Below are positions 8,969 to 17,702 of a stretch of DNA of 64,000 bases, piece by piece. Position numbers and translations under genes: made by a program. Positions within the stretch are counted from its first letter, which is position 1. Every line of letters starts with the position of its first letter. This stretch comes from an uncultured Tenacibaculum sp. (GTDB taxonomy: Bacteria > Bacteroidota > Bacteroidia > Flavobacteriales > Flavobacteriaceae), in contig CANMIL010000002.1 in the NCBI GenBank assembly GCA_947497895.1, positions 496,001 to 560,000 of the forward strand, written 5' to 3'. The notes beneath the pieces were generated by a model. It was not told the origin of the DNA and did not search any database. It saw only the letters and a list, made by a program, of their open reading frames with translations.

Positions 8969-10702
8969 GGTTTGTACTTCTTCATTTTCAGTCTTTTGCG
9001 TGTTTGTTTTTTCGAGATTGCTGATGAAGTAGGAAGGATAAATCCCTGTTCTTTTGTAAAAAGATTTTGAAAAAGACTCGGAAGATTTAAATCCTATTTC
9101 TCTTGCCAAAGCAGAAATTGTATAATTTCTTAAAGTTCTGTTTGTTTGTAGTTCTGAAATAATATAATCCGTTCTAAGAAAATTTATATAGGTCGCAAAA
9201 TTTTGCTTTTTATAATGATTAATAACCTTTGATAAGTAGTTGGTATTAGTTTTAAATTTTTTTGCCATTTCCTGAATATTCACCTGTGAATCTAGAAACT
9301 GGTTTTCTTCTTCGAAACTATTCAATGATTCTAAAATTCGATCGATAATATCCTGAGGAATATTTAATTCCTTTTTCTTAGTAACTTCTTCTTCAATATT
9401 AGACTTTGTTGGTGTTACTTCAGGTTTTTTAACATTGGGCTTTTGATCTTTAATAATAGCTTCGAATCGTTCTTTATACACTTTCTTTTTATAGGATTGT
9501 ATATATAGAAGGACAAGGGTTACTAAAAGAATAACTATTGTAGTTATGATTATTTTTTTGCTAAAAGTGTTATTGCTTTCGAGAGCTTCAATAACTGCTT
9601 CTTTTTCAGCAACAATATTTGGTATATCATATTTACGAACAAGATTTTTGCTAATGTATAATTCATTACTGGTTATAATACTGTCTAATTTAATAAGTCG
9701 ATTTAAATAATTTAGTTGTTGATTTAAATCTTTTGACTTTTTATAGTATTCTATAAGTAGCTCATAAGAATCTCTAATTCTTGGTAGTAAATCATTTGTT
9801 TTTTGAAAAATGGTATCAATTTTTTTAAAATTAAATACCGCCTTTTCTATTTCGTTGGTTTTAAGTTGACTTTTCCCAAGAAAATAAAGTCCTTCTGATA
9901 AATTCGGTCGATGATTGATTTTATTAAAATATTCGGTAGCTTTAGTTAGGCTTTTAATAGCGGAACCGTAATTATTAAGATAGTATTGAGTTGTTCCATC
10001 ATTTAAATAGAATAAATTTATATCATAAGGATTATCGGAATCCAGTGCCTGTTTAAGACCTAAGTTATTGTAATAATCAGCGGAGTCTAATTTTCTGACA
10101 TTATTATATGCATTGGCAAGAGCGTAAATGGATCCAGTATAATAATGTTTAGGAAATTTGTTGAGATTATTTTTTACCAAACTAAAGTTCTTTTTATGAA
10201 TTTGCAGAGCTTCAGCAAAATCATTAGTTCGGTCACGTAGCATTCCTATTGAAAAATTACTTTCATATAAAAAAAAGGGATTTTGAGTTTTTTCCGCCGA
10301 AGATCTGGCTTTTAAATAGAGGTCAAGTGCTTTTTTAAAGTCTCTTTTTTCATAAAAAAAATCTCCTTTATATATATAAATAGTAGTCGGATAAGTATCG
10401 TTTTGATAATATTCTGTAATGTTTAATATACTGTCAAAATATTGAAGACGTTTTTCATTTTTATACAATAATGCATTTAAATGAAAGCCTGTTAATATTT
10501 TTCCCGTATCAATATCTTTTCGAGCTTTTTTTAGATAAGCTTTAGCAAACAGTTTTGTTCTGTTTGAATCTTTCTTCTGATTGTACAAATCAAAAAGCTC
10601 ATCGTAAGATTTCGATACTAAACTATCTGTATCAGTTTGGGCAATACAGTAAAAGGATGTCATTGCGCAAAACAAAAAATAAATCCCTCTTTTTAAATCC
10701 AT
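8957..10702 (-). CDS. Membrane TPR sensor with cytoplasmic AraC-type HTH
   Basis: 581 residues: signal-anchor (about 1-21), periplasmic TPR-like helical repeats (about 30-370), a transmembrane helix (about 385-402, TTIVILLVTLVLLYIQSYKK), a charged linker, and a C-terminal AraC-family DNA-binding domain (about 470-565) with YLSKVINHYKKQNFATYIN and SALAREIGFKSSESFSKSFY. Such one-component sensors are common in Bacteroidota. It overlaps the LanB C-terminal gene by 10 bp and lies between dehydratase and precursor, so it most likely controls this RiPP locus through the CTTAATTCATGAATTAAG-type sites. Confidence 0.9.
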   Translation of the reverse strand: MDLKRGIYFLFCAMTSFYCIAQTDTDSLVSKSYDELFDLYNQKKDSNRTKLFAKAYLKKARKDIDTGKILTGFHLNALLYKNEKRLQYFDSILNITEYYQNDTYPTTIYIYKGDFFYEKRDFKKALDLYLKARSSAEKTQNPFFLYESNFSIGMLRDRTNDFAEALQIHKKNFSLVKNNLNKFPKHYYTGSIYALANAYNNVRKLDSADYYNNLGLKQALDSDNPYDINLFYLNDGTTQYYLNNYGSAIKSLTKATEYFNKINHRPNLSEGLYFLGKSQLKTNEIEKAVFNFKKIDTIFQKTNDLLPRIRDSYELLIEYYKKSKDLNQQLNYLNRLIKLDSIITSNELYISKNLVRKYDIPNIVAEKEAVIEALESNNTFSKKIIITTIVILLVTLVLLYIQSYKKKVYKERFEAIIKDQKPNVKKPEVTPTKSNIEEEVTKKKELNIPQDIIDRILESLNSFEEENQFLDSQVNIQEMAKKFKTNTNYLSKVINHYKKQNFATYINFLRTDYIISELQTNRTLRNYTISALAREIGFKSSESFSKSFYKRTGIYPSYFISNLEKTNTQKTENEEVQTLNS

Positions 10703-11562
10703 TTTAGTGCAATTTTAGTTTTATAAACTCGGTATAATATATCATATATGATTAACTCATACAACCTTTGTTTTGATTTAAAACTTCTATTAACGGTCAT
10801 ATGAATATAACTTGCTAGTAACTCATCGGAGTCAATTTGAAGATCTCTCTCTTTTTTATATGAAACCAATGTCGTTTTTATGTTTTTATAAATTAAATCG
10901 TCATTTCCTGTAATATAAGACAGGTCAGAACTGTTGAACCCTAAGACTTCATGAATTTTTTCTTTTAACAAGCGATATTTGGCATCTAAATTCTTTGTAG
11001 TTTCTTTTTTTGTATTGAACTCTTTTCGATACCCATTTCTCATCATAGTAATAAAATTCATTTTTTCTTCATCTCCATAATCAAATAGATCTAAGTGTTG
11101 GAAAACTAATTTTATAATAAACAGGAAGTAGTCAGTTTCATTTGGAATATTATTGATTCCATTCACTATAATTTCACTATCGTAAAAAAATAATGATTCG
11201 GAGATAGACATGGTATTTGTTCCATATCTCTCAAGCTCTCTTCGATAGGTATGCAATTGAATGTCCCATATTTCTTCACTATTTATATAAGGTGTTAAAT
11301 AGGCTTTTACTTTCTGAATAACAGAAGTCAGTTGATCTTGGTCACTCAATAAAAAACGAACTCTTAGATGATTTTCGGGGTCGTTGTATCTGATAAAAAA
11401 CCATTTTTCAATTACATTGTTATCAAGAAGTTCTTGAACTAAAGGCTTAATGGCCTTTATTAAAATATCATCTGCAGTATACGCTCCACAGTATATTTTA
11501 TAGTAGACCCATGAATCCCCAATCATGAAGTTTCTTTGTACATTTTCAATTGTCATCTCCAT
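10693..11562 (-). CDS. LanB C-terminal (glutamate-elimination) subunit
   Basis: 289 residues of the thiopeptide-type bacteriocin biosynthesis / Lant_dehydr_C family. Recognisable segments are SWVYYKIYCGAYTADDIL, KWFFIRYNDPENHLRVRF (typical of the elimination domain) and YRRELERYGTNTMSISES. In LanB enzymes this domain removes glutamate from glutamylated Ser/Thr to give dehydroamino acids. Here it is a separate polypeptide overlapping the N-terminal gene by 17 bp. Split dehydratases are known in Bacteroidota (pinensin type). Confidence 0.9.
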   Translation of the reverse strand: MEMTIENVQRNFMIGDSWVYYKIYCGAYTADDILIKAIKPLVQELLDNNVIEKWFFIRYNDPENHLRVRFLLSDQDQLTSVIQKVKAYLTPYINSEEIWDIQLHTYRRELERYGTNTMSISESLFFYDSEIIVNGINNIPNETDYFLFIIKLVFQHLDLFDYGDEEKMNFITMMRNGYRKEFNTKKETTKNLDAKYRLLKEKIHEVLGFNSSDLSYITGNDDLIYKNIKTTLVSYKKERDLQIDSDELLASYIHMTVNRSFKSKQRLYELIIYDILYRVYKTKIALKWI

Positions 11563-13777
11563 AGGTTCTTAATTTTTTATTATTGTAAAAACTGATAACA
11601 AATTCATTACAGAAAGATTTATTGTTTCGAGTGACTGTTTTATCTTCTGAAAACAAGAATTCTTCTAGTGTAAAAACGTCTTTGTTTTTAACTGTATGCA
11701 AAAACATGTTTATACAATCGTTGTTTTGAGTATTTAGTAAAAGTGTATTATCTCGCTCTACAACTTGAATATATTTTGGGATATTTTTTTCGTTGCACCA
11801 TTTGATAAAAACATTTTGTAACTCTTCATTCTTTAAATTATAGAAATCCTGGATTTCAGTGCGGTTAATTTTCCATTTAGCTTTAGAAATAATAATGTTT
11901 TTATGAATCACTCGAGGCAAGAAAGAAAAATTATCAAACAAGGTATGCCATGCAAAACCTATACCTTCTCTTTTTCCTTCGGTTTGAATATCACATAGAA
12001 ATCGATAAATCGGTAAAGACCTTTCATTTGGTGAATGAGCGTTGGTTAATCTTGGTAATACTTCTTGATTCAACCGCTTCGATCGAAGAATAACTTGACC
12101 ATTTTTAATAGATATCATGATATCTTTAATATCAATCTGTTGCTCTTTAGGCAATGAAGATTTTCCTAAATAAGGTATTTCAAAATTCCTTTTTACAGGA
12201 CGGTAGGTTATATTTCCAGCCTTTGATTGTGGAAGATGAACTATTTCGGCAATCAACTTGTTAGGATTCATTTTGTTCTCAGTATCGAAAATGTTTTCAA
12301 TGTAATTACTAACCTGAGAATCTAAATGCCCAAATCGTCCAATTAAATTCGCACCAGAAGCTCCCCCAATATTATCGAGGACTATTTTAGTTTCTCCCTT
12401 CACAGTTATTACTTCAATTATTGAAGACATTGTATCGGGGAGATCCGACCAATTTTCATCAAAGTCTTTAAAATCATCTAAAGTTAGTTCAATACTTTTT
12501 TTATTTGTTTCTATTGCTTTTAACGTTTTTTGCAAAAGAATAGCATCAACATCGGTCCAAACAAAATTTTGATATTTTTTCTTGGGATTCGTAAGAGGAA
12601 TGTCATCTACAATTCCACTAAAGTTGTTTTTTTTAGATCCATAACCTATGCCTAATTCAGAGTCTAGAACCAGGTAAAGAGGTACCTCACGATCTTCATA
12701 CCTCGCTTTAAATCTTTTCTTGAAAACAGCTAATCTTTCTGTTTCAAAAGGAAGACTCATTCTGTTTAATATAGACATTGCGCCTTTTACTTGTTTGCCA
12801 ATTTTAAAATTGAGTGTGTTTGAAGCGGTCAAGGAAAAACTATCAGTTTGAAGTAGGATTCCATCGTTGTTCGATGATTCAAACAAAACCTCTTCATTTT
12901 TTAAAAAATCATAAGCGTTGATACCATTGATAAATGATTTATCGAGCTTCAACAATCGCTCTTTGATACTCTTAATTTTAGAAAAAGATTCATTTTCAGT
13001 AGTTATACTATTATTCAATAAAGAAATGATCTGATCTAAACTCTCTTTGCCAGTTGTATTAATTGCCAAATCAGAAATTAAGAGTTGATTTTCAATTAAG
13101 GTATCTATATAGTTTACCGATTCTTCTTCGGAAAAACCATCGGAAGTCAATAACTCAACAAGTTCAATAATTGATTTTCCATCATTCGCAAAGTCAATGA
13201 TAGATGCTAAATAATCGGTTTTATAAGCCCCTTCAAGATGATAGGAACGTCTTCTGTTTTCAAGTGTATAGAAAATATAACGATACTTTTCATTAACAGC
13301 GTACAAACTGTTATTAGGGTAAAATTTTAATGATTGTTTAATATGATGATCAGAAAGTAACATTTCGCATATAGTATCAATATATGCTGCATCTAACTTT
13401 GTAGAGCGCTTAAATGTATGGTAATCTTTTAGTTCAATGTCTGTTTCGTAGGCAAATGTGCCCACACTACAGGAAGCAAAAAGACCAAAAGGAGTACACC
13501 TACTGCTGGATCTTCCTATGTATTTAAGAATTGTATGCTTGAGTTTTTCTTTTTTCTTAGGATCAGATATTATACCAGAAGTGTACTTTTTTATCAATTC
13601 TAATAAATTCGGAGAAGCAAAATAAATGGCTTCCAAGAATTCATCTTTAGAAATAAACGATTCTAATTCATCCTCTTTAATCTGTGACTTATCAATTAGG
13701 TTAACATAAGTTTCCAGAGGAAATAGAGGAGTCCGCAATATGTAATTATCAAATAGTTGATATCCATTTTTATTCAT
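11546..13777 (-). CDS. LanB N-terminal (tRNA-dependent glutamylation) subunit
   Basis: 743 residues of the Lant_dehydr_N family. The hallmark SSSRCTPFGLFASCSVG is present at about residue 91, with LGIGYG, SGANLIGRFGHL and ITYRPVKRNFEIPYLG further on. The domain glutamylates Ser/Thr of a precursor using glutamyl-tRNA(Glu). First gene of the minus-strand RiPP operon. I see no LanC cyclase in this window, so ring formation would be spontaneous, done by a remote LanC, or absent. The 88-bp spacing from start to the operator-like site matches that of the precursor gene. Confidence 0.9.
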   Translation of the reverse strand: MNKNGYQLFDNYILRTPLFPLETYVNLIDKSQIKEDELESFISKDEFLEAIYFASPNLLELIKKYTSGIISDPKKKEKLKHTILKYIGRSSSRCTPFGLFASCSVGTFAYETDIELKDYHTFKRSTKLDAAYIDTICEMLLSDHHIKQSLKFYPNNSLYAVNEKYRYIFYTLENRRRSYHLEGAYKTDYLASIIDFANDGKSIIELVELLTSDGFSEEESVNYIDTLIENQLLISDLAINTTGKESLDQIISLLNNSITTENESFSKIKSIKERLLKLDKSFINGINAYDFLKNEEVLFESSNNDGILLQTDSFSLTASNTLNFKIGKQVKGAMSILNRMSLPFETERLAVFKKRFKARYEDREVPLYLVLDSELGIGYGSKKNNFSGIVDDIPLTNPKKKYQNFVWTDVDAILLQKTLKAIETNKKSIELTLDDFKDFDENWSDLPDTMSSIIEVITVKGETKIVLDNIGGASGANLIGRFGHLDSQVSNYIENIFDTENKMNPNKLIAEIVHLPQSKAGNITYRPVKRNFEIPYLGKSSLPKEQQIDIKDIMISIKNGQVILRSKRLNQEVLPRLTNAHSPNERSLPIYRFLCDIQTEGKREGIGFAWHTLFDNFSFLPRVIHKNIIISKAKWKINRTEIQDFYNLKNEELQNVFIKWCNEKNIPKYIQVVERDNTLLLNTQNNDCINMFLHTVKNKDVFTLEEFLFSEDKTVTRNNKSFCNEFVISFYNNKKLRTYGDDN

Positions 13778-13864
13778 TCTTTACTCGAAATAGCTAAAGT
13801 TGTTCAATTAGTTTGTAAATCAGAATATCTGATTTTAGTGTCTGTGAGTCAGTTTTTTAGGTGT

Positions 13865-13882
13865 CTTGATTCATGTATTAAG
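13865..13882. promoter_or_regulatory. Operator-like repeat 3 upstream of LanB
   Basis: CTTGATTCATGTATTAAG, two changes from the perfect palindrome at 8951. It lies 88 bp upstream of the LanB start and 147 bp upstream of the divergent outer-membrane protein gene, so it could serve both directions. Confidence 0.55.
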
Positions 13883-14028
13883 GGTCGTTATTTCTGAATG
13901 CAGACTACATTACTTTGCGAGTTTCTGAATGATGCTTTTACTTTGTTGTAAACGAACTGGAAGATAAATGTTCAGTTTGGCTTAACAAAAACACAAAACA
14001 AAATAACATAATAAATAAACACTGAAAA

Positions 14029-16398
14029 ATGAAAAAATTGTTTTTCTATATCTGTATACTTATTACAACTTTTGCATATTCTCAAGTCACTTATGTAGGG
14101 GAGGTGGTTGACAATAAAAATCAACCTATTGAGTTCGCCGATATTATACTACAAAGAAACGGAAAAATTATTAAGGGTACGGTATCAAATGAAAAAGGAA
14201 AATATGAAATTGTCGCTGAAAAGGGTGTTTATTTATTTGTTGTTAGTTTTTTAGGTTATGAAAAATGGGAGAAAAAGATAGAGTTATCCGATAATATTAC
14301 TTTAGAAAAAGTAGTATTAAAAGAGAATAGTGAGAAGCTTAATGAAATTAATGTGGCTTCCAATACTAAAGTATTTAAGAGAGCAACCGATCGAGTAATT
14401 TTCGACGTAAAGAATAGTCTGATAGGGAAAGCGAATGGAAATGTAACAGAGTTGTTAAACTTCACACCTAGTGTTATTGCTCAGGATAATGGTATTCAAG
14501 TTTTTGGGAAGGAAGGAGTATTAGTGTTAATTAATGGGAGAGATTCAAAATTGCGAGGAGAAGCACTCATGAGTTTTCTTAGATCAATGAAATCGTCTGA
14601 CATTGATAGTATTGAAATAATTAATACTCCTCCAGCGAAATACGAGGCAAATGGGAATATTGCTTTGATTAACGTGATATTGAAAAAGAAAGACGTAGAG
14701 TTTTGGAATAGTAATATTTCTACTTCATACAGACAAGGATATCATGCGGTTTCAGCATATAGTGGGTCTTTTAACTACAATAAAAAGAAGTTGTTTTTAA
14801 CAGCAAACTTAACCAAGAGAAGTGGAGAAACTAGAGGAGAAGAAAGTAATGTCATTTATTATCCTGATAACCCATGGAACCAAGAAACGAACTATAAGTA
14901 CGAGACTGATCTTTGGACAGCAAACTTGTCATCAGAATACAGAGTAAATTCGAATTGGCTTTTCGGAGCGCAATATACAGGAAGTTTTAATACTCCAAAT
15001 TCATCAAACACAGGAAATATTTCAGTACAAGAATCAGGATTAAATAATGGAGTTCTTCAAATCGAAACGTCGGGTAGAGAGGAAGGAGATAAAGATTTTA
15101 ATAGTTTTAATTTTCATTCTGTTATTAATGTTACTCCTAAAAAAACGATCAATGTTGATTTTGATTATTTCGACTATGAATTAAGTCAGAATAGTAATGT
15201 TCTTTCTGTACCGAATCAAACAGGGGGAGATATACTTGACGAAGAAACGAGAATAGAAAATAAATCGAATCAAAACATTTCGAATTTCTCTTCAAAGGTG
15301 GATGTGGACTATGCGTTGAAAAAAGGAATGCTAAATTTTGGAGGGAAAGTAACATTCTCTAAAACGAATAACGACGTGTTGATAACAGGAATTGTTGATT
15401 TTGACCAAGAAACACAGTTCAGTTACAAGGAAGATATTCAGGCGTTATATGCATCGTTTAGTAATACGTTTGGACTTTCAGAGTGGAGTTTTCAATCAGG
15501 ATTAAGAATGGAGCGAACACAAACTTTAGCTCAAGAAAAAATTCTGAATAGTGAAGTGAGAAATGATTACGTGAATTTTTTTCCAACACTTTATATCAAT
15601 TATAAACCAAGTCAGCACCATAACTTTTCATTGGATTATTCTAAAAGAATTCACCGACCAGTATTTAATGCTTTGAACCCTTTCAGAATTTATACAAGTC
15701 CATTTTCTTATTCGGAAGGGAACCCAAACTTATTACCAGCCATATCTTCTCAAGTAATATTGAGCCATATATATAAAAGTGCATTAAGTACAGCAGTATA
15801 CTTTTCATATGTAGAGAATAATTCTGGTCAAGTGGCAGTATTGGACAATGATAATTTAACACAGTCAATTACAAGGTTGAATTATTTTGATAATTACGAT
15901 ATCGGGATATGGGCAAACTATTTATACAACAAGAAAAAGTGGTGGCAAAGTTCTAATACATTGCAATTATATTACAACGAGTCAACATCAAAAATACATC
16001 CAATCACCCCTAGATCAATCACTGGTATAGGAGCAGTCCTAAAAACGACTAATCATTTTATGTTAGGAAAGGAAAAGAAATGGGTGGTTGGATTTGATTT
16101 TACGTATCGATTCCCGAATACATCGAATGAACTCATTTACAACTTTGAACAATATTTTTTGAATGCTTTTGCTAAGTATAATATTACTGATAAGTTACAG
16201 GTGTCACTAGCTGCAAATAATATTTTTAGAGAGTACAATTTCAATAATTTAAGTACTAGAAATAATACTGATGCTATTTACAGAGGTTATTATGATACAC
16301 AGTATTTAAAGTTTTCACTTAACTACAATTTTGGGAGTAATAAGGTAAGAAGAACGAATAGAAATGTAGGGAACAAAGACGAAAAGAATAGAATATAA
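14029..16398 (+). CDS. Outer-membrane beta-barrel (TonB-receptor-like) protein of the RiPP locus
   Basis: 789 residues. Signal peptide (about 1-19, cleavage after FAYSQ), then a carboxypeptidase-regulatory-like domain (about 20-105), a plug-like region with ISDSIEIINTPPAKYEANGN-type sequence, and a long 'outer membrane beta-barrel family' domain to the aromatic C-terminus. This family frequently sits beside radical SAM/ABC RiPP clusters in Flavobacteria. It starts the plus-strand locus, so it may serve peptide release or uptake across the outer membrane. That role is inferred from position. Confidence 0.88.
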   Translation: MKKLFFYICILITTFAYSQVTYVGEVVDNKNQPIEFADIILQRNGKIIKGTVSNEKGKYEIVAEKGVYLFVVSFLGYEKWEKKIELSDNITLEKVVLKENSEKLNEINVASNTKVFKRATDRVIFDVKNSLIGKANGNVTELLNFTPSVIAQDNGIQVFGKEGVLVLINGRDSKLRGEALMSFLRSMKSSDIDSIEIINTPPAKYEANGNIALINVILKKKDVEFWNSNISTSYRQGYHAVSAYSGSFNYNKKKLFLTANLTKRSGETRGEESNVIYYPDNPWNQETNYKYETDLWTANLSSEYRVNSNWLFGAQYTGSFNTPNSSNTGNISVQESGLNNGVLQIETSGREEGDKDFNSFNFHSVINVTPKKTINVDFDYFDYELSQNSNVLSVPNQTGGDILDEETRIENKSNQNISNFSSKVDVDYALKKGMLNFGGKVTFSKTNNDVLITGIVDFDQETQFSYKEDIQALYASFSNTFGLSEWSFQSGLRMERTQTLAQEKILNSEVRNDYVNFFPTLYINYKPSQHHNFSLDYSKRIHRPVFNALNPFRIYTSPFSYSEGNPNLLPAISSQVILSHIYKSALSTAVYFSYVENNSGQVAVLDNDNLTQSITRLNYFDNYDIGIWANYLYNKKKWWQSSNTLQLYYNESTSKIHPITPRSITGIGAVLKTTNHFMLGKEKKWVVGFDFTYRFPNTSNELIYNFEQYFLNAFAKYNITDKLQVSLAANNIFREYNFNNLSTRNNTDAIYRGYYDTQYLKFSLNYNFGSNKVRRTNRNVGNKDEKNRI

Positions 16399-16524
16399 TA
16401 GCTATAAAAAAAATAGATTTCAGGGGTTTATAATGCGCATGTAAATTATCTGTGGTCTTAAAGTTGCAACAAAAGAAAAGAGGTATACTTCTTTAATTAT
16501 TAATTATTTTAAAAAATTTCAATC

Positions 16525-16734
16525 ATGAAAAAACAATTTGATTTAGCAAAATTTGAAACATTAGAAACTTCAAACGATACTTTAAAAGGGGGATTCTCTC
16601 CAGCACTTTCTTCTACTGGAGGAATTAGTAACATTGAGCTTGATATCAACTTAGCAAGAAATTGTGGTACTACGAACTCTGGATGTAACTTAGTTGCAGG
16701 ATGTGGAGGAACTAAAAAAGAGACTATCGCTTAA
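16525..16734 (+). CDS. RiPP precursor peptide 1
   Basis: 69 residues. Leader KKQFDLAKFETLETSNDTLKGG, then core FSPALSSTGG..., NCGTTNSGCNL, VAGCGG, three Cys in all. Two further copies follow with near-identical leaders and the same Cys spacing. The double glycine fits the C39 peptidase of the downstream exporter. The likely modifying enzyme is the radical SAM/SPASM protein encoded after the third copy; the LanB pair is an alternative. Chemistry cannot be told from sequence. Confidence 0.85.
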   Translation: MKKQFDLAKFETLETSNDTLKGGFSPALSSTGGISNIELDINLARNCGTTNSGCNLVAGCGGTKKETIA

Positions 16735-16749
16735 TAATAAGCTAAAAAC

Positions 16750-16782
16750 ATATGGAGATATGATAAAGGCGTATCTCCATAT
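16750..16782 (+). repeat. Conserved intergenic hairpin 1 between precursors
   Basis: ATATGGAGATA / TATCTCCATAT stem around the conserved loop TGATAAAGGCG. The same loop and a similar stem follow precursors 2 and 3. There is no T-run, so it is more likely an mRNA-stabilising or processing element than a full terminator. Confidence 0.7.
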
Positions 16783-16810
16783 TATTAAATAACCATTTAA
16801 AATTTTAATT

Positions 16811-17023
16811 ATGAATAATAAGCAATTTGATTTAGCAAAATTTGAAACATTAGAAACGTCAAACGACAAATTACAAGGAGGGTTTTCAACAGCACTTTCT
16901 TCTACTGGAGGAATGAACAACATTAGACTTGATCTTAACCTTGCGAAGAACTGTGGAACTACAAACACTGGATGTAACTTAGTTGCAGGATGTGGTGGTA
17001 GCAGCGATACTATTTCTGCCTAG
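16811..17023 (+). CDS. RiPP precursor peptide 2
   Basis: 70 residues; leader NNKQFDLAKFETLETSNDKLQGG, core FSTALSSTGGMNN..., NCGTTNTGCNLVAGCGG, tail SSDTISA. The Cys pattern is identical to copy 1, with changes concentrated outside the Cys-rich part. Same operon and same double-glycine leader. Confidence 0.85.
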   Translation: MNNKQFDLAKFETLETSNDKLQGGFSTALSSTGGMNNIRLDLNLAKNCGTTNTGCNLVAGCGGSSDTISA

Positions 17024-17047
17024 TTAAAGTTTCTGTGCAGTTTTATT

Positions 17048-17076
17048 ATGGAGGTATGATAAAGGCATATCTCCAT
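17048..17076 (+). repeat. Conserved intergenic hairpin 2
   Basis: ATGGAGGTAT / ATATCTCCAT with one G-U pair and the loop GATAAAGGC, matching hairpin 1 in position and loop. Confidence 0.65.
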
Positions 17077-17105
17077 ATGTTAAATAACTATTTAAAATTT
17101 TAACT

Positions 17106-17306
17106 ATGAAAAATAAGCAATTTGATTTGGCAAAATTTGAAATTTTAGAAATTTCAAATGATGAGTTACAAGGAGGGTTTTCAACGGTACTTTCTTCTAC
17201 TGGCGGAATGAATAACGTGGAACTTGACCATAATCGCACGGAGAAGTGTGGTTGTTTTACAAATGTTGGCTGCAACGCAGTCGCAGGATGTGGTCAAGAA
17301 TATTAA
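17106..17306 (+). CDS. RiPP precursor peptide 3 (divergent core)
   Basis: 66 residues; leader KNKQFDLAKFEILEISNDELQGG, core FSTVLSSTGGMNN..., EKCGCFTNVGCNAVAGCGQEY. It has four Cys rather than three (an extra CGC). The leader is conserved while the core has diverged most of the three, as expected for a precursor family making related products. Confidence 0.83.
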   Translation: MKNKQFDLAKFEILEISNDELQGGFSTVLSSTGGMNNVELDHNRTEKCGCFTNVGCNAVAGCGQEY

Positions 17307-17319
17307 TTATAAAATAAAC

Positions 17320-17348
17320 AAGGAGATATGATAAAGGCATACCTCCTT
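17320..17348 (+). repeat. Conserved intergenic hairpin 3
   Basis: AAGGAGATAT / ATACCTCCTT with one mismatch and the same GATAAAGGC loop region, after precursor 3. Confidence 0.6.
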
Positions 17349-17367
17349 AGAAATATCAAAATTTTAT

Positions 17368-17440
17368 CATCAAAAATAATTTGATTTTAAAATTTGAAAA
17401 GATTAGAAACTTTCAAAAGATGCTCTTGTAAGCAACTTGA
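17368..17440 (+). pseudogene. Decayed fourth precursor leader
   Basis: The stretch from ATCAAAAATAATTTGATTTT onward aligns by eye with the first 60 bp of precursor 3 (AAAATTTGA, TTAGAAA, TTTCAAA in the same order), but the start ATG is ATC and several indels break the frame. Between here and the radical SAM gene at 17703 I see nothing else except AT-rich leader sequence. Confidence 0.6.
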
Positions 17441-17702
17441 GAAATGAGGGGCAATATTAATCAATTTTGAACAAAATCGCTAGCAATTATAATTGTTCTT
17501 ATACCCTATTTCTGTTTATAGTGTTTCTATTATAAAAATCAAAAAGATCAATTTTTTCAATAATCATTTGTTTTAGATAGCCTTCAAGGTTTCTTTAACC
17601 AGGGGAAGTATGATCTTTATTTTCAACTATTATGATGGTTGTTTTTCATCAATACAGAAATGTTGTGTTGAAAAATAATATCACTTTATAAACTCGTAAA
17701 TT

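Noticed and set aside
16690..17275. Minus-strand ORFs over the precursor array
   Set aside because: They mirror the three repeated precursor genes and have no independent support.
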